From Nocardioides marmotae (lineage in GTDB: Bacteria > Actinomycetota > Actinomycetes > Propionibacteriales > Nocardioidaceae), in contig NZ_CP053660.1 of assembly GCF_013177455.1 (NCBI RefSeq), positions 4,092,001 to 4,156,000 on the forward strand: a DNA stretch of 64,000 nucleotides. Reading direction: 5' to 3'. Below are positions 42,657 to 51,097 of this stretch, in pieces (the first letter of the stretch is position 1; every line of letters starts with the position of its first letter). Position numbers and translations under genes: made by a program. Below the pieces are notes generated by a model. That model had not been told where the DNA came from. It did no database searches and saw nothing but the letters and a program-made list of their open reading frames with translations.

Positions 42657-43952
42657 TCACTTCTCCTGGTCGGCGGCCTGCTGGGTGGCGTCGACGACGT
42701 CCTGGGCGTCGGCCTGGCCGGCGAACTGCAACGCGATCGCGTCGTTCATCGCGCCGCCCACCGACGCGCCGAACAGCGTGTCGAAGAACAGCTGGACGTA
42801 CGCCGCCTCGTCGCGGACCTGGATCAGGTCCTTGAGCGCCGGGTCCGAGAGCGAGTCGATCGCGTCCGGGTTGGTCGGCAGGCCCATGTCGTTCTCGGCG
42901 AAGCCCTGCTGCACCTCGTCGGAGAAGAGGTACTTCACGAAGTCGACGGCGACATCGGGCGCGGTCTCCGCGACCGCCCACGCGTCGCCGCCGCCGAGCT
43001 GTCCGGCCGGGTCGCCGGCCCCGCCCTCGACCTGCGGGAAGGGGAACCAGCCGGTCTTCTCGCCGAGCCCCTTGCCGTCGTCGGTGAGGCCCTGCATGAC
43101 GCCGGGCTCCCAGTGGCCCTGGAGCTCCATGGCGACCTTGCCGGTCGCGAGCAGGCCGGAGGCCGAGCTCGCGCCCTCCTGGCCGGGCGTGGTGAGGAAG
43201 CCGGGGTTGAACGGCTCGGCCGCGACGACGTCCTCGACGACCTCACCGGCCTGGACGAAGCACGGGTCGGAGAAGTCCATGCTCTCCATCGAGGAGTTGA
43301 GCGTGTCCTGGGAGCAGGTGCGGACGCCGGCGAAGTACCAGTAGTGGGCGGCCGGCCACTTGTCCCCGGCGCCCACGGAGATCGGGGTGATGTCGGCGGC
43401 CTTGAGCTGGTCGATGACGTCCATCAGCTCCGCCATCGTCTCCGGCACTGCCTCCACCCCGGCCTGCTCGAAGAGCTCCTTGTTGTACCAGAACCCGTCG
43501 ACGCCGACGGAGAACGGGATCGCGTAGGTCTTGCCGTCGACCTGCCAGCCGGCCAGCGTGCCCTCGGCGATCTCGGCGATCTCCTCGGAGGCGTCCGAGG
43601 AGAGGTCGCGGGTCAGCCCGGCCTCCACGTGGTCGGCGAGCTCGCCGCCGCCGCGCTCCATGTAGACGTCGGGGATGTCACCGCTCTGGAAGCCCGCGGC
43701 GAGCTTGTCGACCATGTCCTGGTGCGCCATGGCGGTCACCTGGACGTCGACGCCCGGGTTGTCCGCCTCGAAGTCCTTCGCGACCTGCTCGTAGAAGCCC
43801 TTGCCGGGCTCGTTGTTCGAGTTGTGCCACCAGGTGATGGTGTTGGCGTCCCCGCCGGACGACGACTCGTCGTCGCTCCCGCACGCGCCGGCGGCCGCTA
43901 GCACGCCCACGCACAGCACGGCCAGCGCCGCGCTCCGTGTCCTCTTCGCCAT
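42657..43952 (-). CDS. Carbohydrate ABC transporter substrate-binding lipoprotein
   Basis: 431 aa. Signal peptide ends in lipobox AGAC (Cys near residue 24), then NTITWWHNSNNEPGKGFYEQ typical of CUT1 sugar-binding proteins, many Trp/Tyr for sugar stacking (KWPAAHYWYFAG, GHWEPGVMQ). ATG 43952 has agagggg 6-7 nt upstream. It heads the xylan-type operon and a TTGACA (44025-44030, minus strand) upstream is its likely -35. Confidence 0.9.
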   Translation of the reverse strand: MAKRTRSAALAVLCVGVLAAAGACGSDDESSSGGDANTITWWHNSNNEPGKGFYEQVAKDFEADNPGVDVQVTAMAHQDMVDKLAAGFQSGDIPDVYMERGGGELADHVEAGLTRDLSSDASEEIAEIAEGTLAGWQVDGKTYAIPFSVGVDGFWYNKELFEQAGVEAVPETMAELMDVIDQLKAADITPISVGAGDKWPAAHYWYFAGVRTCSQDTLNSSMESMDFSDPCFVQAGEVVEDVVAAEPFNPGFLTTPGQEGASSASGLLATGKVAMELQGHWEPGVMQGLTDDGKGLGEKTGWFPFPQVEGGAGDPAGQLGGGDAWAVAETAPDVAVDFVKYLFSDEVQQGFAENDMGLPTNPDAIDSLSDPALKDLIQVRDEAAYVQLFFDTLFGASVGGAMNDAIALQFAGQADAQDVVDATQQAADQEK

Positions 43953-44038
43953 GGAAACCCCTCTTGTCAGGCCCCACCCCTCAGTGATGTGGGTCACAGG
44001 ACACTGACACCGGTCCGACCGGCTTGTCAATCGTTGTC

Positions 44039-44062
44039 GATAACGTTTTCCACGACTACGGT
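44039..44062. promoter_or_regulatory. LacI-type operator and leaderless xylanase promoter
   Basis: gataacgttttc (44039-44050) has the near-palindromic AACGTT core of LacI/GalR operators. TACGGT (44057-44062) ends 8 nt before the xylanase ATG at 44071, and the TTGACA of the divergent binding-protein gene lies just left of the operator, so one repressor could control both directions. Confidence 0.65.
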
Positions 44063-44070
44063 CAGCGGCC

Positions 44071-45351
44071 ATGACCGATGCCTACGAGCACCGTCGCGGC
44101 ACCGCGTCGGTGACGGTCCGTCGCGCCGACGGGACCCCGCTGGACCTCGCCGAGGTCGTCGTCGAGCAGCGGCGGCACGCCGTCGCCCTGGGCTGCATCG
44201 GCTTCGACCTCGTCCCCCTCGCGGCGGCCGAGGCGGGGCTCCCGACCGAGGCGCCCGGCGGCGGCGCGGACGTCTTCGGCGGCGCCGGGCTCGCGGGCGC
44301 CGAGGACCTGGCCGGGCTCTGGCTCGACCTCTTCGAGGTCGCGACCCTGCCCTTCTACTGGGCCGGCTTCGAGCCCGAGCCCGGGCGGACCGACACCGAG
44401 CGGCTGCGCGCCGCGGCCCGCTGGTTCGGCGACCGCGACGTCGCGGTCAAGGGCCACCCGCTCGTGTGGCACACCCTGGCCCCCGACTGGCTGCGCGGGC
44501 TCCCCGACGACGAGCTCGAGGCGACGGTCCGCGCGCGGGTGCGCCGCGAGACCACCGACCTCGCCGGCCTGGTCGGCACCTGGGACGCGATCAACGAGGC
44601 GGTGATCATGCCGGTCTTCGCCAACGAGGAGCAGGAGAACGCGATCACCCGGCTGTGCCGCCGGCTCGGCCGGGTGGAGACCGTGCGGCTGGCCTTCGAG
44701 GAGGCCCGGGCCGGCGACCCGACGGCGACGTACGTGCTCAACGACTTCGACATGTCCCCCGCCTACGACCGGCTCGTCGAGGAGGTCCTCGCCGCGGGGG
44801 TGCCGGTCGACGCGATCGGCCTGCAGAGCCACATGCACCAGGGCTGGTGGGGCGAGGAGCGGACGCTCGAGGTGCTCGACCGGTTCGCCCGGCACGGGCT
44901 GCCGCTGCACCTGACCGAGACCACGCTGCTCTCCGGCGACCTGATGCCGCCCGACGTCGAGGACCTCAACGACCACGTGGTCGACTCCTGGCCCTCGACG
45001 CCCGCCGGCGAGGAGCGCCAGGCCGAGGAGGTCGTCGCGCACTACCGGACGCTGCTGGCCCACCCCGCGGTCGCGTCGGTGACGTACTGGGGGATCACCG
45101 ACCGGGGCGCCTGGCTCGGCGCCCCCGCCGGCCTGGTCCGCGCCGACGGCAGCCCCAAGCCGGCGTACGACGCGCTGCACTCGCTGCTGCGCGAGGAGTG
45201 GTGGCTCGCGCCGACCACGCTGCGCACCGACGAGGCGGGGCGGGTCGAGGTGTCCGGCTGGGCGGGGACGTACGCCGTCTCGGCCGGCGGCGCCACAGCC
45301 GACCTCACCCTCCCGGCCGGTGCGTCGACGGCGGAGGTCGTCCTCGGCTGA
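44071..45351 (+). CDS. GH10 endo-1,4-beta-xylanase, cytoplasmic
   Basis: 426 aa. GH10 barrel motifs: VKGHPLVWHTLAPDWL, TWDAINEAV with the acid/base Glu (residue 176), LNDFDM, GLQSHMHQGWW and LTETTLLSG with the nucleophile Glu (283). The chain starts directly with folded sequence and has no signal peptide, unlike secreted xylanases; a short C-terminal beta domain (LRTDEAGRVEVSGWAGTY...) follows. It should cleave imported xylo-oligosaccharides. It is divergent from the transporter operon and shares its operator. Confidence 0.87.
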   Translation: MTDAYEHRRGTASVTVRRADGTPLDLAEVVVEQRRHAVALGCIGFDLVPLAAAEAGLPTEAPGGGADVFGGAGLAGAEDLAGLWLDLFEVATLPFYWAGFEPEPGRTDTERLRAAARWFGDRDVAVKGHPLVWHTLAPDWLRGLPDDELEATVRARVRRETTDLAGLVGTWDAINEAVIMPVFANEEQENAITRLCRRLGRVETVRLAFEEARAGDPTATYVLNDFDMSPAYDRLVEEVLAAGVPVDAIGLQSHMHQGWWGEERTLEVLDRFARHGLPLHLTETTLLSGDLMPPDVEDLNDHVVDSWPSTPAGEERQAEEVVAHYRTLLAHPAVASVTYWGITDRGAWLGAPAGLVRADGSPKPAYDALHSLLREEWWLAPTTLRTDEAGRVEVSGWAGTYAVSAGGATADLTLPAGASTAEVVLG

Positions 45352-45363
45352 CACCATCGCGGC

Positions 45364-46125
45364 ATGACGACCACGATCATGGCCATGGGCGGCGGCGGCT
45401 TCTCGATGGAGCCCGACAACCCGCTGCTCGACGACCACCTGCTCTCGCTGGCGACCCGGCGGCGCGGGGCGGGCGGCCTGCCGCGGGTGTGCTTCGTGCC
45501 GACGGCCAGCGGGGACTCCGTCGACTACCAGGACCGGTTCCGCGAGGCGTTCGCCGGCCGGGCGGAGACCAGCACGCTCCAGCTGTTCCGCTACGACGAG
45601 ATCCCCGGGCTGCCCGCGGGGGACCTGCGCTCCTTCGTGCTCTCCCAGGACGTCGTGTACGTCGGCGGCGGCTCGACCGCGAACCTGCTGGCCCTGTGGC
45701 GGCTGCACGGCCTCGACACGATCCTGCGCGAGGCGGCCGAGGACGGCGTGGTGCTCGCGGGCATCAGCGCCGGGATGAACTGCTGGTTCGAGGCGTCGGT
45801 CACCGACTCCTTCGGCCCGCTCGCCCCGCTCCCCGACGGGCTCGGGCTGCTGCCCGGCTCGTCGTGCCCCCACTACGACGGCGAGACCGACCGGCGCCCC
45901 ACCTACCTCGACCTCGTCGGCACCCGCCGGCTGCCGTCCGGGTACGCCGCCGACGACGGCTGCGCGCTGGTCTTCCGCGACGGCGCGCTGGCCGAGGCGG
46001 TCTCCTCCCGCCCCGAGGCGCGGGCCTACCGGGTCCACCTCTCCGGCGACGCGCTGGACGTCGAGGACGCCCTGGAGGCCCCCGACGTCGCCGAGTCGCC
46101 GGTCGAGGTGCGCTACCTCGGCTGA
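45364..46125 (+). CDS. Peptidase E-like protein (S51 family)
   Basis: 253 aa. The class I glutaminase-like fold shows AMGGGGFSME at the start, VVYVGGGSTANLLALW and the nucleophile loop LAGISAGMNCW (Ser135). Peptidase E cleaves Asp-X dipeptides; homologues in actinobacteria are uncharacterised. It lies 12 bp after the xylanase, possibly in the same transcript, though the functions are not obviously linked. CACCAT 6 nt upstream of ATG could give a separate leaderless start. It overlaps the converging livF gene by 13 bp. Confidence 0.85.
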   Translation: MTTTIMAMGGGGFSMEPDNPLLDDHLLSLATRRRGAGGLPRVCFVPTASGDSVDYQDRFREAFAGRAETSTLQLFRYDEIPGLPAGDLRSFVLSQDVVYVGGGSTANLLALWRLHGLDTILREAAEDGVVLAGISAGMNCWFEASVTDSFGPLAPLPDGLGLLPGSSCPHYDGETDRRPTYLDLVGTRRLPSGYAADDGCALVFRDGALAEAVSSRPEARAYRVHLSGDALDVEDALEAPDVAESPVEVRYLG

Positions 46126-46928
46126 GGGTCGCTGGGCCCCGGCGGCCTCCCGTTCGGACCGCTGACCACCGGCACGTCCGGCACCACCTCGCCCGCGACG
46201 GGCGCGACCGTGCCGCCGAAGTACATCTGGGCCAGGTGCGGGTCGGAGAGGATCGCGCCGGCCTCGCGCTGGGTGATGACCTTGCCGGACTCCATCACGA
46301 TCCCGTCGGTCGCCATCTTCATCCCGAACCGCACGTTCTGCTCGACGATCAGGATCGTCTTCCCGCTGTCGCGCAGGACCATGACCGAGGCGTACAGCGC
46401 CTGCAACGCCTTGGGGTCCAGCCCGAGGGACGGCTCGTCCAGGAGCAGCAGCTGGGGGTCGAGCATCAGCGAGCGGGCGAACTCCACCATCCGTCGCTGA
46501 CCTCCGGAGAGGTTGCCCGCGCTGTCGTTGCAGCGGTCTGCCACCAGCGGGAACAACGCGGCCACCTGGTCGTAGCGCTCCTTCACCAGCGCACTCCTGC
46601 GCCGGATGATGTAAGCGCCCAGGAGGACGTTCTCCCGCACCGTCATGGTGGGGAAGAGCGCGTTCGACTGAGGCACCTGGGAGATGCCGAGCTCGAGGAT
46701 CTGGGACGCCGAAGCCCGCTGGATGGGCCGGCCCTGCAGGTGCACCTCACCCAGGCGAGGGCTCAGCAGGCCGCTGACCGTCTTGAGCACCGTCGACTTG
46801 CCGGCGCCGTTCGGGCCCACGATGCACGCCACCGAGCCGGTCGGGACGGTGATGTCGACCCCCTGGAGAACGTCGCCGCCGCCGTAGCCGGCCACGACCC
46901 CCCGCATCGTGAGCATGGGCTCGCTCAT
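46113..46928 (-). CDS. livF: Branched-chain-type ABC transporter ATP-binding protein (LivF)
   Basis: 271 aa. Walker A GPNGAGKST, signature LSGGQRRMVEFA, Walker B LLLLDEPSLGLDP and LIVEQNVRFGMKMA are typical of LivF. The Pro/Gly-rich C-terminal 30 residues are an extension. It overlaps the LivM-LivG fusion gene by ATGA. Liv-type importers in catabolic islands often carry aromatic acids, amides or ureas rather than amino acids, so the substrate is open. Confidence 0.9.
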   Translation of the reverse strand: MSEPMLTMRGVVAGYGGGDVLQGVDITVPTGSVACIVGPNGAGKSTVLKTVSGLLSPRLGEVHLQGRPIQRASASQILELGISQVPQSNALFPTMTVRENVLLGAYIIRRRSALVKERYDQVAALFPLVADRCNDSAGNLSGGQRRMVEFARSLMLDPQLLLLDEPSLGLDPKALQALYASVMVLRDSGKTILIVEQNVRFGMKMATDGIVMESGKVITQREAGAILSDPHLAQMYFGGTVAPVAGEVVPDVPVVSGPNGRPPGPSDPQPR

Positions 46929-48787
46929 GCCTCCACCTTCCCCTCGAGGACGAAGTCGTCGCCCAGGTATGCGTCGATGACGGCCGGGTCGCGCTGGATC
47001 TCGTCCGGCGTGCCGGACGTCATCGTCCTCCCGCGGGCCAGCACGTGGATCGGGTCGCACAGGCCGAGCACGAACGGCATGTTGTGCTCGACCAGCAAGA
47101 ACGTCTTGCCGTAGGAGTTGAGCTCGCGGATCATCTCGCCCATCCGCTCGATGAGCGCCGGGTTGATGCCACCGGCGGGCTCGTCGAGCAGGACCACCTT
47201 GGGGTCGAGCATCAGGATCTGGGCGAGCTCGACCAGCTTCTGCTGGCCGTAGGAGAGAGCGTGGGCCTTCTGGTCCCGGAACGCTCGCATCCCGACGTAC
47301 TCCAGCAGCTCGTCGGCGGCTCGCGCCTCGGCGCCGCTCACCGCGACCCGGCCGAGCTGGGCGACGGAGAAGGTGCGCTGCACGGCGACGACGTTCTCGA
47401 GCACCGTCATCTCGCGGAACAGGCGGGTGATCTGGAAGGTCCGGCCGAGCCCGCGGTGCGCCCGGTCCCAGGACGGCCGGCCGTCGATGCGCTGGCCGTC
47501 GAGCCAGATCTCTCCGGAGTCGGCGTGCACGGTGTCGTCGATGAGGTTGAAGATCGTCGTCTTGCCCGACCCGTTCGGTCCGATCAGTCCCGTGATCGAC
47601 CCCTCCGGTACGACGAACGAGGCACCGTCGACCGCCTTGACGCCACCGAAGTGCTTGACCAGGTTCTTGACCTCCAGGACCGGCCGATCAGGGATCTCGG
47701 CACGGTCGACGACCTGCACCCGGTCGGTGATCGAGGCGAGGCTGCCGCCGGAGCCGATGCGGGCGCCGACGAGGCCGGCCCTGCCCCGGGTCCGGGCCCA
47801 GGCCAGGCCGGACTCGATGGCGGGCAGGATGCCCTTGGGCAGGAAGATCACCACCACGACCAGCAGTCCCCCGAAGAGGAACAGCCGGATGTTGCCGCCG
47901 CCCCAGTCGTTGTTGGCGGTCTCGTTGAGCCACTCGATGAGGAACGCGCCGAGCACCGGGCCCCAGAGGGTGGCCTTGCCGCCGATCAGCATCGAGAGCA
48001 CCAGCTGCACGCTGAGCAGGATGCTGAACATGCCCCGCGGGTCGATGAAGGTCAGGTAGTAGCCGTAGACGGCACCGGCCATCCCCACGACCAGGGCGCT
48101 GGCCATGAACGCGATGATCTTCTGGGTCGGCAGGTTGATGCCGATCGTCGCGGCCTTGGTCTCGTCCTCGCGGATGGCGATCAGGCCCATCCCGAGCTTG
48201 GTCCGCCGGATCCACCACGTCATCAGCAGCTGGAGGCCCAACAGGCCGAGGAGCGTGTAGTGGAAGGGCAGGTTGGCGATGTCGCGGTCCCAGGTCGGCA
48301 GCGGCAAGGTCAGCCCCGCCGTGCCGTTGGTCAGGGAGACCCAGTTGACCGCGATCACCTGCACGAGGAAGAGGAACGCGACCGTGATGATCACGAACGA
48401 CGGCCCCCGCGAGCGCAGCGAGACCAGGCCCAGCACCAGGGCGACGAGCGCAGCGACCCCGCCGGCGACCGGAACCCACAGCCACACGTTGGTGTCGGGG
48501 AGCTTGGTCGCCAGGACGCCGATCGTGTAGCCACCCAGACCGATGAACGCGCCCTGGCCCAGAGAGATGTAGCCGGCGAAACCGGAGATGATGCTGAGCC
48601 CGCTGGCACCGATCGCGAAGACCAGGGACAGGATGATCATGTTCTCGTAGTAGAGGTCGTCGCTGACCAGCGGGAAGACCACCAGCAGCACGCCCGCGGC
48701 CAACGCGACGACCCGGCCGACCCAGATCGGCTGGATCCGGGACCACGGGCTCCGCGGGACGTCCACGGGGGCGGTGGGGGAGCTCAT
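46925..48787 (-). CDS. Fused LivM permease-LivG ATPase
   Basis: 620 aa in one uninterrupted frame. Residues ~20-330 are the LivM permease with about ten helices (ISGFAGYISLGQGAFIGLGGY, the conserved SLGQGAF motif). Residues ~369-620 are LivG: Walker A GPNGSGKTT (403-411), signature LSYGQQKLVELA, Walker B VVLLDEPAGGINP and LVEHNMPFVLGLCD. No stop, start or RBS lies between, so the fusion is real. It keeps permease and ATPase at one-to-one ratio. Flanked by ATGA overlaps with livH and livF. Confidence 0.92.
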   Translation of the reverse strand: MSSPTAPVDVPRSPWSRIQPIWVGRVVALAAGVLLVVFPLVSDDLYYENMIILSLVFAIGASGLSIISGFAGYISLGQGAFIGLGGYTIGVLATKLPDTNVWLWVPVAGGVAALVALVLGLVSLRSRGPSFVIITVAFLFLVQVIAVNWVSLTNGTAGLTLPLPTWDRDIANLPFHYTLLGLLGLQLLMTWWIRRTKLGMGLIAIREDETKAATIGINLPTQKIIAFMASALVVGMAGAVYGYYLTFIDPRGMFSILLSVQLVLSMLIGGKATLWGPVLGAFLIEWLNETANNDWGGGNIRLFLFGGLLVVVVIFLPKGILPAIESGLAWARTRGRAGLVGARIGSGGSLASITDRVQVVDRAEIPDRPVLEVKNLVKHFGGVKAVDGASFVVPEGSITGLIGPNGSGKTTIFNLIDDTVHADSGEIWLDGQRIDGRPSWDRAHRGLGRTFQITRLFREMTVLENVVAVQRTFSVAQLGRVAVSGAEARAADELLEYVGMRAFRDQKAHALSYGQQKLVELAQILMLDPKVVLLDEPAGGINPALIERMGEMIRELNSYGKTFLLVEHNMPFVLGLCDPIHVLARGRTMTSGTPDEIQRDPAVIDAYLGDDFVLEGKVEA

Positions 48788-49668
48788 GCGGCGACCGCAT
48801 CCTCTCGGAGCTTGGCGCCGAGGAGGCCCTGGGGCCGGATCAGCAGCACGGCGAAAACGATGGCGTAGGGGACTGCGGTCGCCCAGGCGGGCGACACGTA
48901 CGCCGCCGTCATGGTCTCGGCGATCCCGAACATCAAGGCGCCGAGCACGGCGCCGTTGAGGCTGCCCAGGCCACCCAGGACCACGATCGCCAGCAGGCGG
49001 GCGATCCACTGGTAGTGCGAGCCGGGCACGAAGGGGTAGAGCACACCGGTGATCGCCCCGCCGGCACCCGCGGCCGCGATCCCGAGGGCGAAGACCAGGG
49101 CCGCCACCGAGGCGACCTTGATGCCGACCAGCTCGGCGGAGGCCGGGTTGCTCGCGGCAGCGCGGATCGCGCGCCCGAGCCAGGTCTTGGTCAGCACGAT
49201 CCACAGCAGGACGAGGACCACGACGGCGATGACGCCGCCGTACACCTGGGCCTTCGGCAGGAACAGTCCGGCGAACCGGAACGACTCGTCGCCGTACGAC
49301 GGGCGGATCGCGGTCGAGCTGTTGCCCCAGATCTCCCCCATCGCCCCCTCCACCACCAGCGCGAGGCCGAAGGTCAGCAGGACGGTGGAGGCCATCGGAG
49401 CAGTACGGACCGGCGAGACCGCCACCTTGTAGGTCAGCCAGCCGATCACGAACACGATCGGGGTGGTGAGCAGGGTGGCCAGGAGGGGATCGATGCCGAA
49501 GGAGTCCCACAGCCAGTAGGCGACGAAGGCACCCAGGATGAGGAAGGCACCGTGGGCGATGTTGATCACCCGCATGACACCGAAGATCAGAGTCAGCCCG
49601 CTCGCCGCCAGGGCGTAGACGCCGCCCAGCAGCAACCCGAGGAGGAGGGTCTGGAGCAGCTCGGTCAT
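48784..49668 (-). CDS. livH: Branched-chain-type ABC transporter permease (LivH)
   Basis: 294 aa, multi-spanning. LivH signatures GLLLGGVYALAASGLTLIFGVMRVINIAHGAF and LGRAIRAAASNPASAELVGI are clear. The TGATG junction with the binding-protein gene and ATGA with the fusion gene mean tightly coupled translation. Confidence 0.92.
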   Translation of the reverse strand: MTELLQTLLLGLLLGGVYALAASGLTLIFGVMRVINIAHGAFLILGAFVAYWLWDSFGIDPLLATLLTTPIVFVIGWLTYKVAVSPVRTAPMASTVLLTFGLALVVEGAMGEIWGNSSTAIRPSYGDESFRFAGLFLPKAQVYGGVIAVVVLVLLWIVLTKTWLGRAIRAAASNPASAELVGIKVASVAALVFALGIAAAGAGGAITGVLYPFVPGSHYQWIARLLAIVVLGGLGSLNGAVLGALMFGIAETMTAAYVSPAWATAVPYAIVFAVLLIRPQGLLGAKLREDAVAA

Positions 49669-50900
49669 CAGCCGGCGCCGCCCGGGGTCCAGGTGGCGGT
49701 GATCTTCGCGGTGGAGGCCTCCTCCGGCAGCACGATCTGTGCCTCGCCGTCCTGCCACTGCCCGATCAGGAACTCACCCTGGGGCGCACCGGTCTCGTCC
49801 CACGACAGTGGGCCGAGGATGGTGTCGACCTCGTTCTCGCGCAGCCAATCGGCGATCGCGCCCTGGTCGTCGATGCTGCCGACCGCCTCGACCGCAGTCT
49901 GGAGCACCTGGCCTGCGGCATAGGCGTCGGCGGCGTCCTCGGGCGGGAGGCCTCCGTACTCGGCCTCGTAGGCCTTGACGAAGTCGGCGTTGCCGGGGGT
50001 GTCGGCGTCGGGGTGGTGGCTCACCGCGTAGAACACGCCCTCGGTGTTGTCCGGCCCGACTCCGTCGGCGTACTGCTCGCCGAACGACGGGGCGTTGGTC
50101 TGGAAGAACATCTCGGGTGCGAACCCCGCCTTGAGCATGGAGCGGGTCATCCCGACGCCGTCCTCGAACTGCGCACCGTGGAAGACCAGGTCGGGATCGG
50201 CGTTCTTCATGGCGCTGACGATGGTGTCGAAGTTCCGTGTGTCGATCGCGTAGGTCTCCTCGTAGACCGTCTCGACGCCGGCCTCCTCCAGCGCCGAGCG
50301 GGCACCCTCGACGACAGGTGCGGCGAAGGGGTCGTCGAGGGTCGGGTACGCCGCGGTCTTCGGACGTTGGTCCTCAGGCAGGTTCGCCACCCACTCGGCG
50401 AAGACCAGGCCTTGACGGTCGGCGGTCGCCTGCTGGGCGAAGAAGAGGTACTCGAACCCTCGGCTGAAGATCTCCGGCGACCCGCCCGCCGGCTCGATGT
50501 AGATCATCTGGTTCTTCTCCGCGACGGCGGAGGCCGGCAGGTTGAGCAGCGAGGAGAAGGTGCCGAGGAGGAGGTCCACCTTGTCCTGCCCGATCAGCGC
50601 GTTGTAGTCGGCGACGATCGTGTTCTGGTTCGACGCGTCGTCCTTGACGACGAGCTCGACGTCGCGTCCCAGCAGGCCCCCGTTGTCGTTGACCGTCTGC
50701 GCCCAGATCCGGTATCCCTGCTCGGCCGCCTGGCCCGGCTGGGAGAACTCGCCGGTGAGCGGGAGCGAGGTACCGATGGAGATCGGGTCGTCGGACCCGC
50801 CACTGGCGGAGTCGTCGCCGCCGCAGGCGGCCAGCCCGGACGCCAGGACACCTGCCAGGACCAGGGCCGTCAGGCCCCGGCGGTGCAGAGCGTGGGACAT
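49668..50900 (-). CDS. Branched-chain-type ABC substrate-binding lipoprotein (LivK/BraC-like)
   Basis: 410 aa. The lipoprotein signal ends in LAACGGDD, then DPISIGTSLPLTGEFSQPGQAAEQGYRIW, the periplasmic-binding fold of this family. Start ATG 50900 has a strong gaggagga RBS. First gene of the Liv operon; a palindromic operator lies at its predicted transcription start. Divergent from the FAD oxidoreductase gene, suggesting the imported compound is its substrate or precursor. Confidence 0.9.
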   Translation of the reverse strand: MSHALHRRGLTALVLAGVLASGLAACGGDDSASGGSDDPISIGTSLPLTGEFSQPGQAAEQGYRIWAQTVNDNGGLLGRDVELVVKDDASNQNTIVADYNALIGQDKVDLLLGTFSSLLNLPASAVAEKNQMIYIEPAGGSPEIFSRGFEYLFFAQQATADRQGLVFAEWVANLPEDQRPKTAAYPTLDDPFAAPVVEGARSALEEAGVETVYEETYAIDTRNFDTIVSAMKNADPDLVFHGAQFEDGVGMTRSMLKAGFAPEMFFQTNAPSFGEQYADGVGPDNTEGVFYAVSHHPDADTPGNADFVKAYEAEYGGLPPEDAADAYAAGQVLQTAVEAVGSIDDQGAIADWLRENEVDTILGPLSWDETGAPQGEFLIGQWQDGEAQIVLPEEASTAKITATWTPGGAG

Positions 50901-50927
50901 ATTTCCTCCTCGGTGCTGCCACGGTTG

Positions 50928-50956
50928 CCGCAATCGATTGCGGCCATTGCAGTGTT
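50928..50956 (-). promoter_or_regulatory. Palindromic operator at the Liv operon promoter
   Basis: ccgcaatcgattgcgg (50928-50943) is a perfect 16-bp palindrome, LacI/GalR-like. It lies just downstream of a minus-strand -10, AACACT (50951-50956), which is 18 bp from a TTGACA (50975-50980 region). Binding here would block transcription start. Confidence 0.6.
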
Positions 50957-51061
50957 GTGAACCACGCCACACTCTGTCAAGGACTTGGCGGGAACGGTCC
51001 CCGATCCCTGCCGCGACCGGGCGGGGGGCGGATCGCAGGACCCCGCCGAAAGGGTCCAGCC

Positions 51062-51091
51062 GTTGCAATCGGTTGTGCCTGGTGCCACGCT
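51062..51091 (+). promoter_or_regulatory. Second operator and leaderless promoter of the FAD oxidoreductase gene
   Basis: TTGCAA (51063-51068), 17 bp, CACGCT (51086-51091), 6 nt, ATG 51098. The sequence gttgcaatcggttgtgc (51062-51078) resembles the palindrome at 50928 and covers the -35, so one regulator probably controls both genes. Confidence 0.55.
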
Positions 51092-51097
51092 CCCCCC

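Noticed and set aside
46113..50900. Calling the Liv genes a branched-chain amino-acid importer
   Set aside because: Family names do not fix the substrate; in this setting an aromatic, amide or heterocyclic solute is at least as likely, so the substrate is left open.
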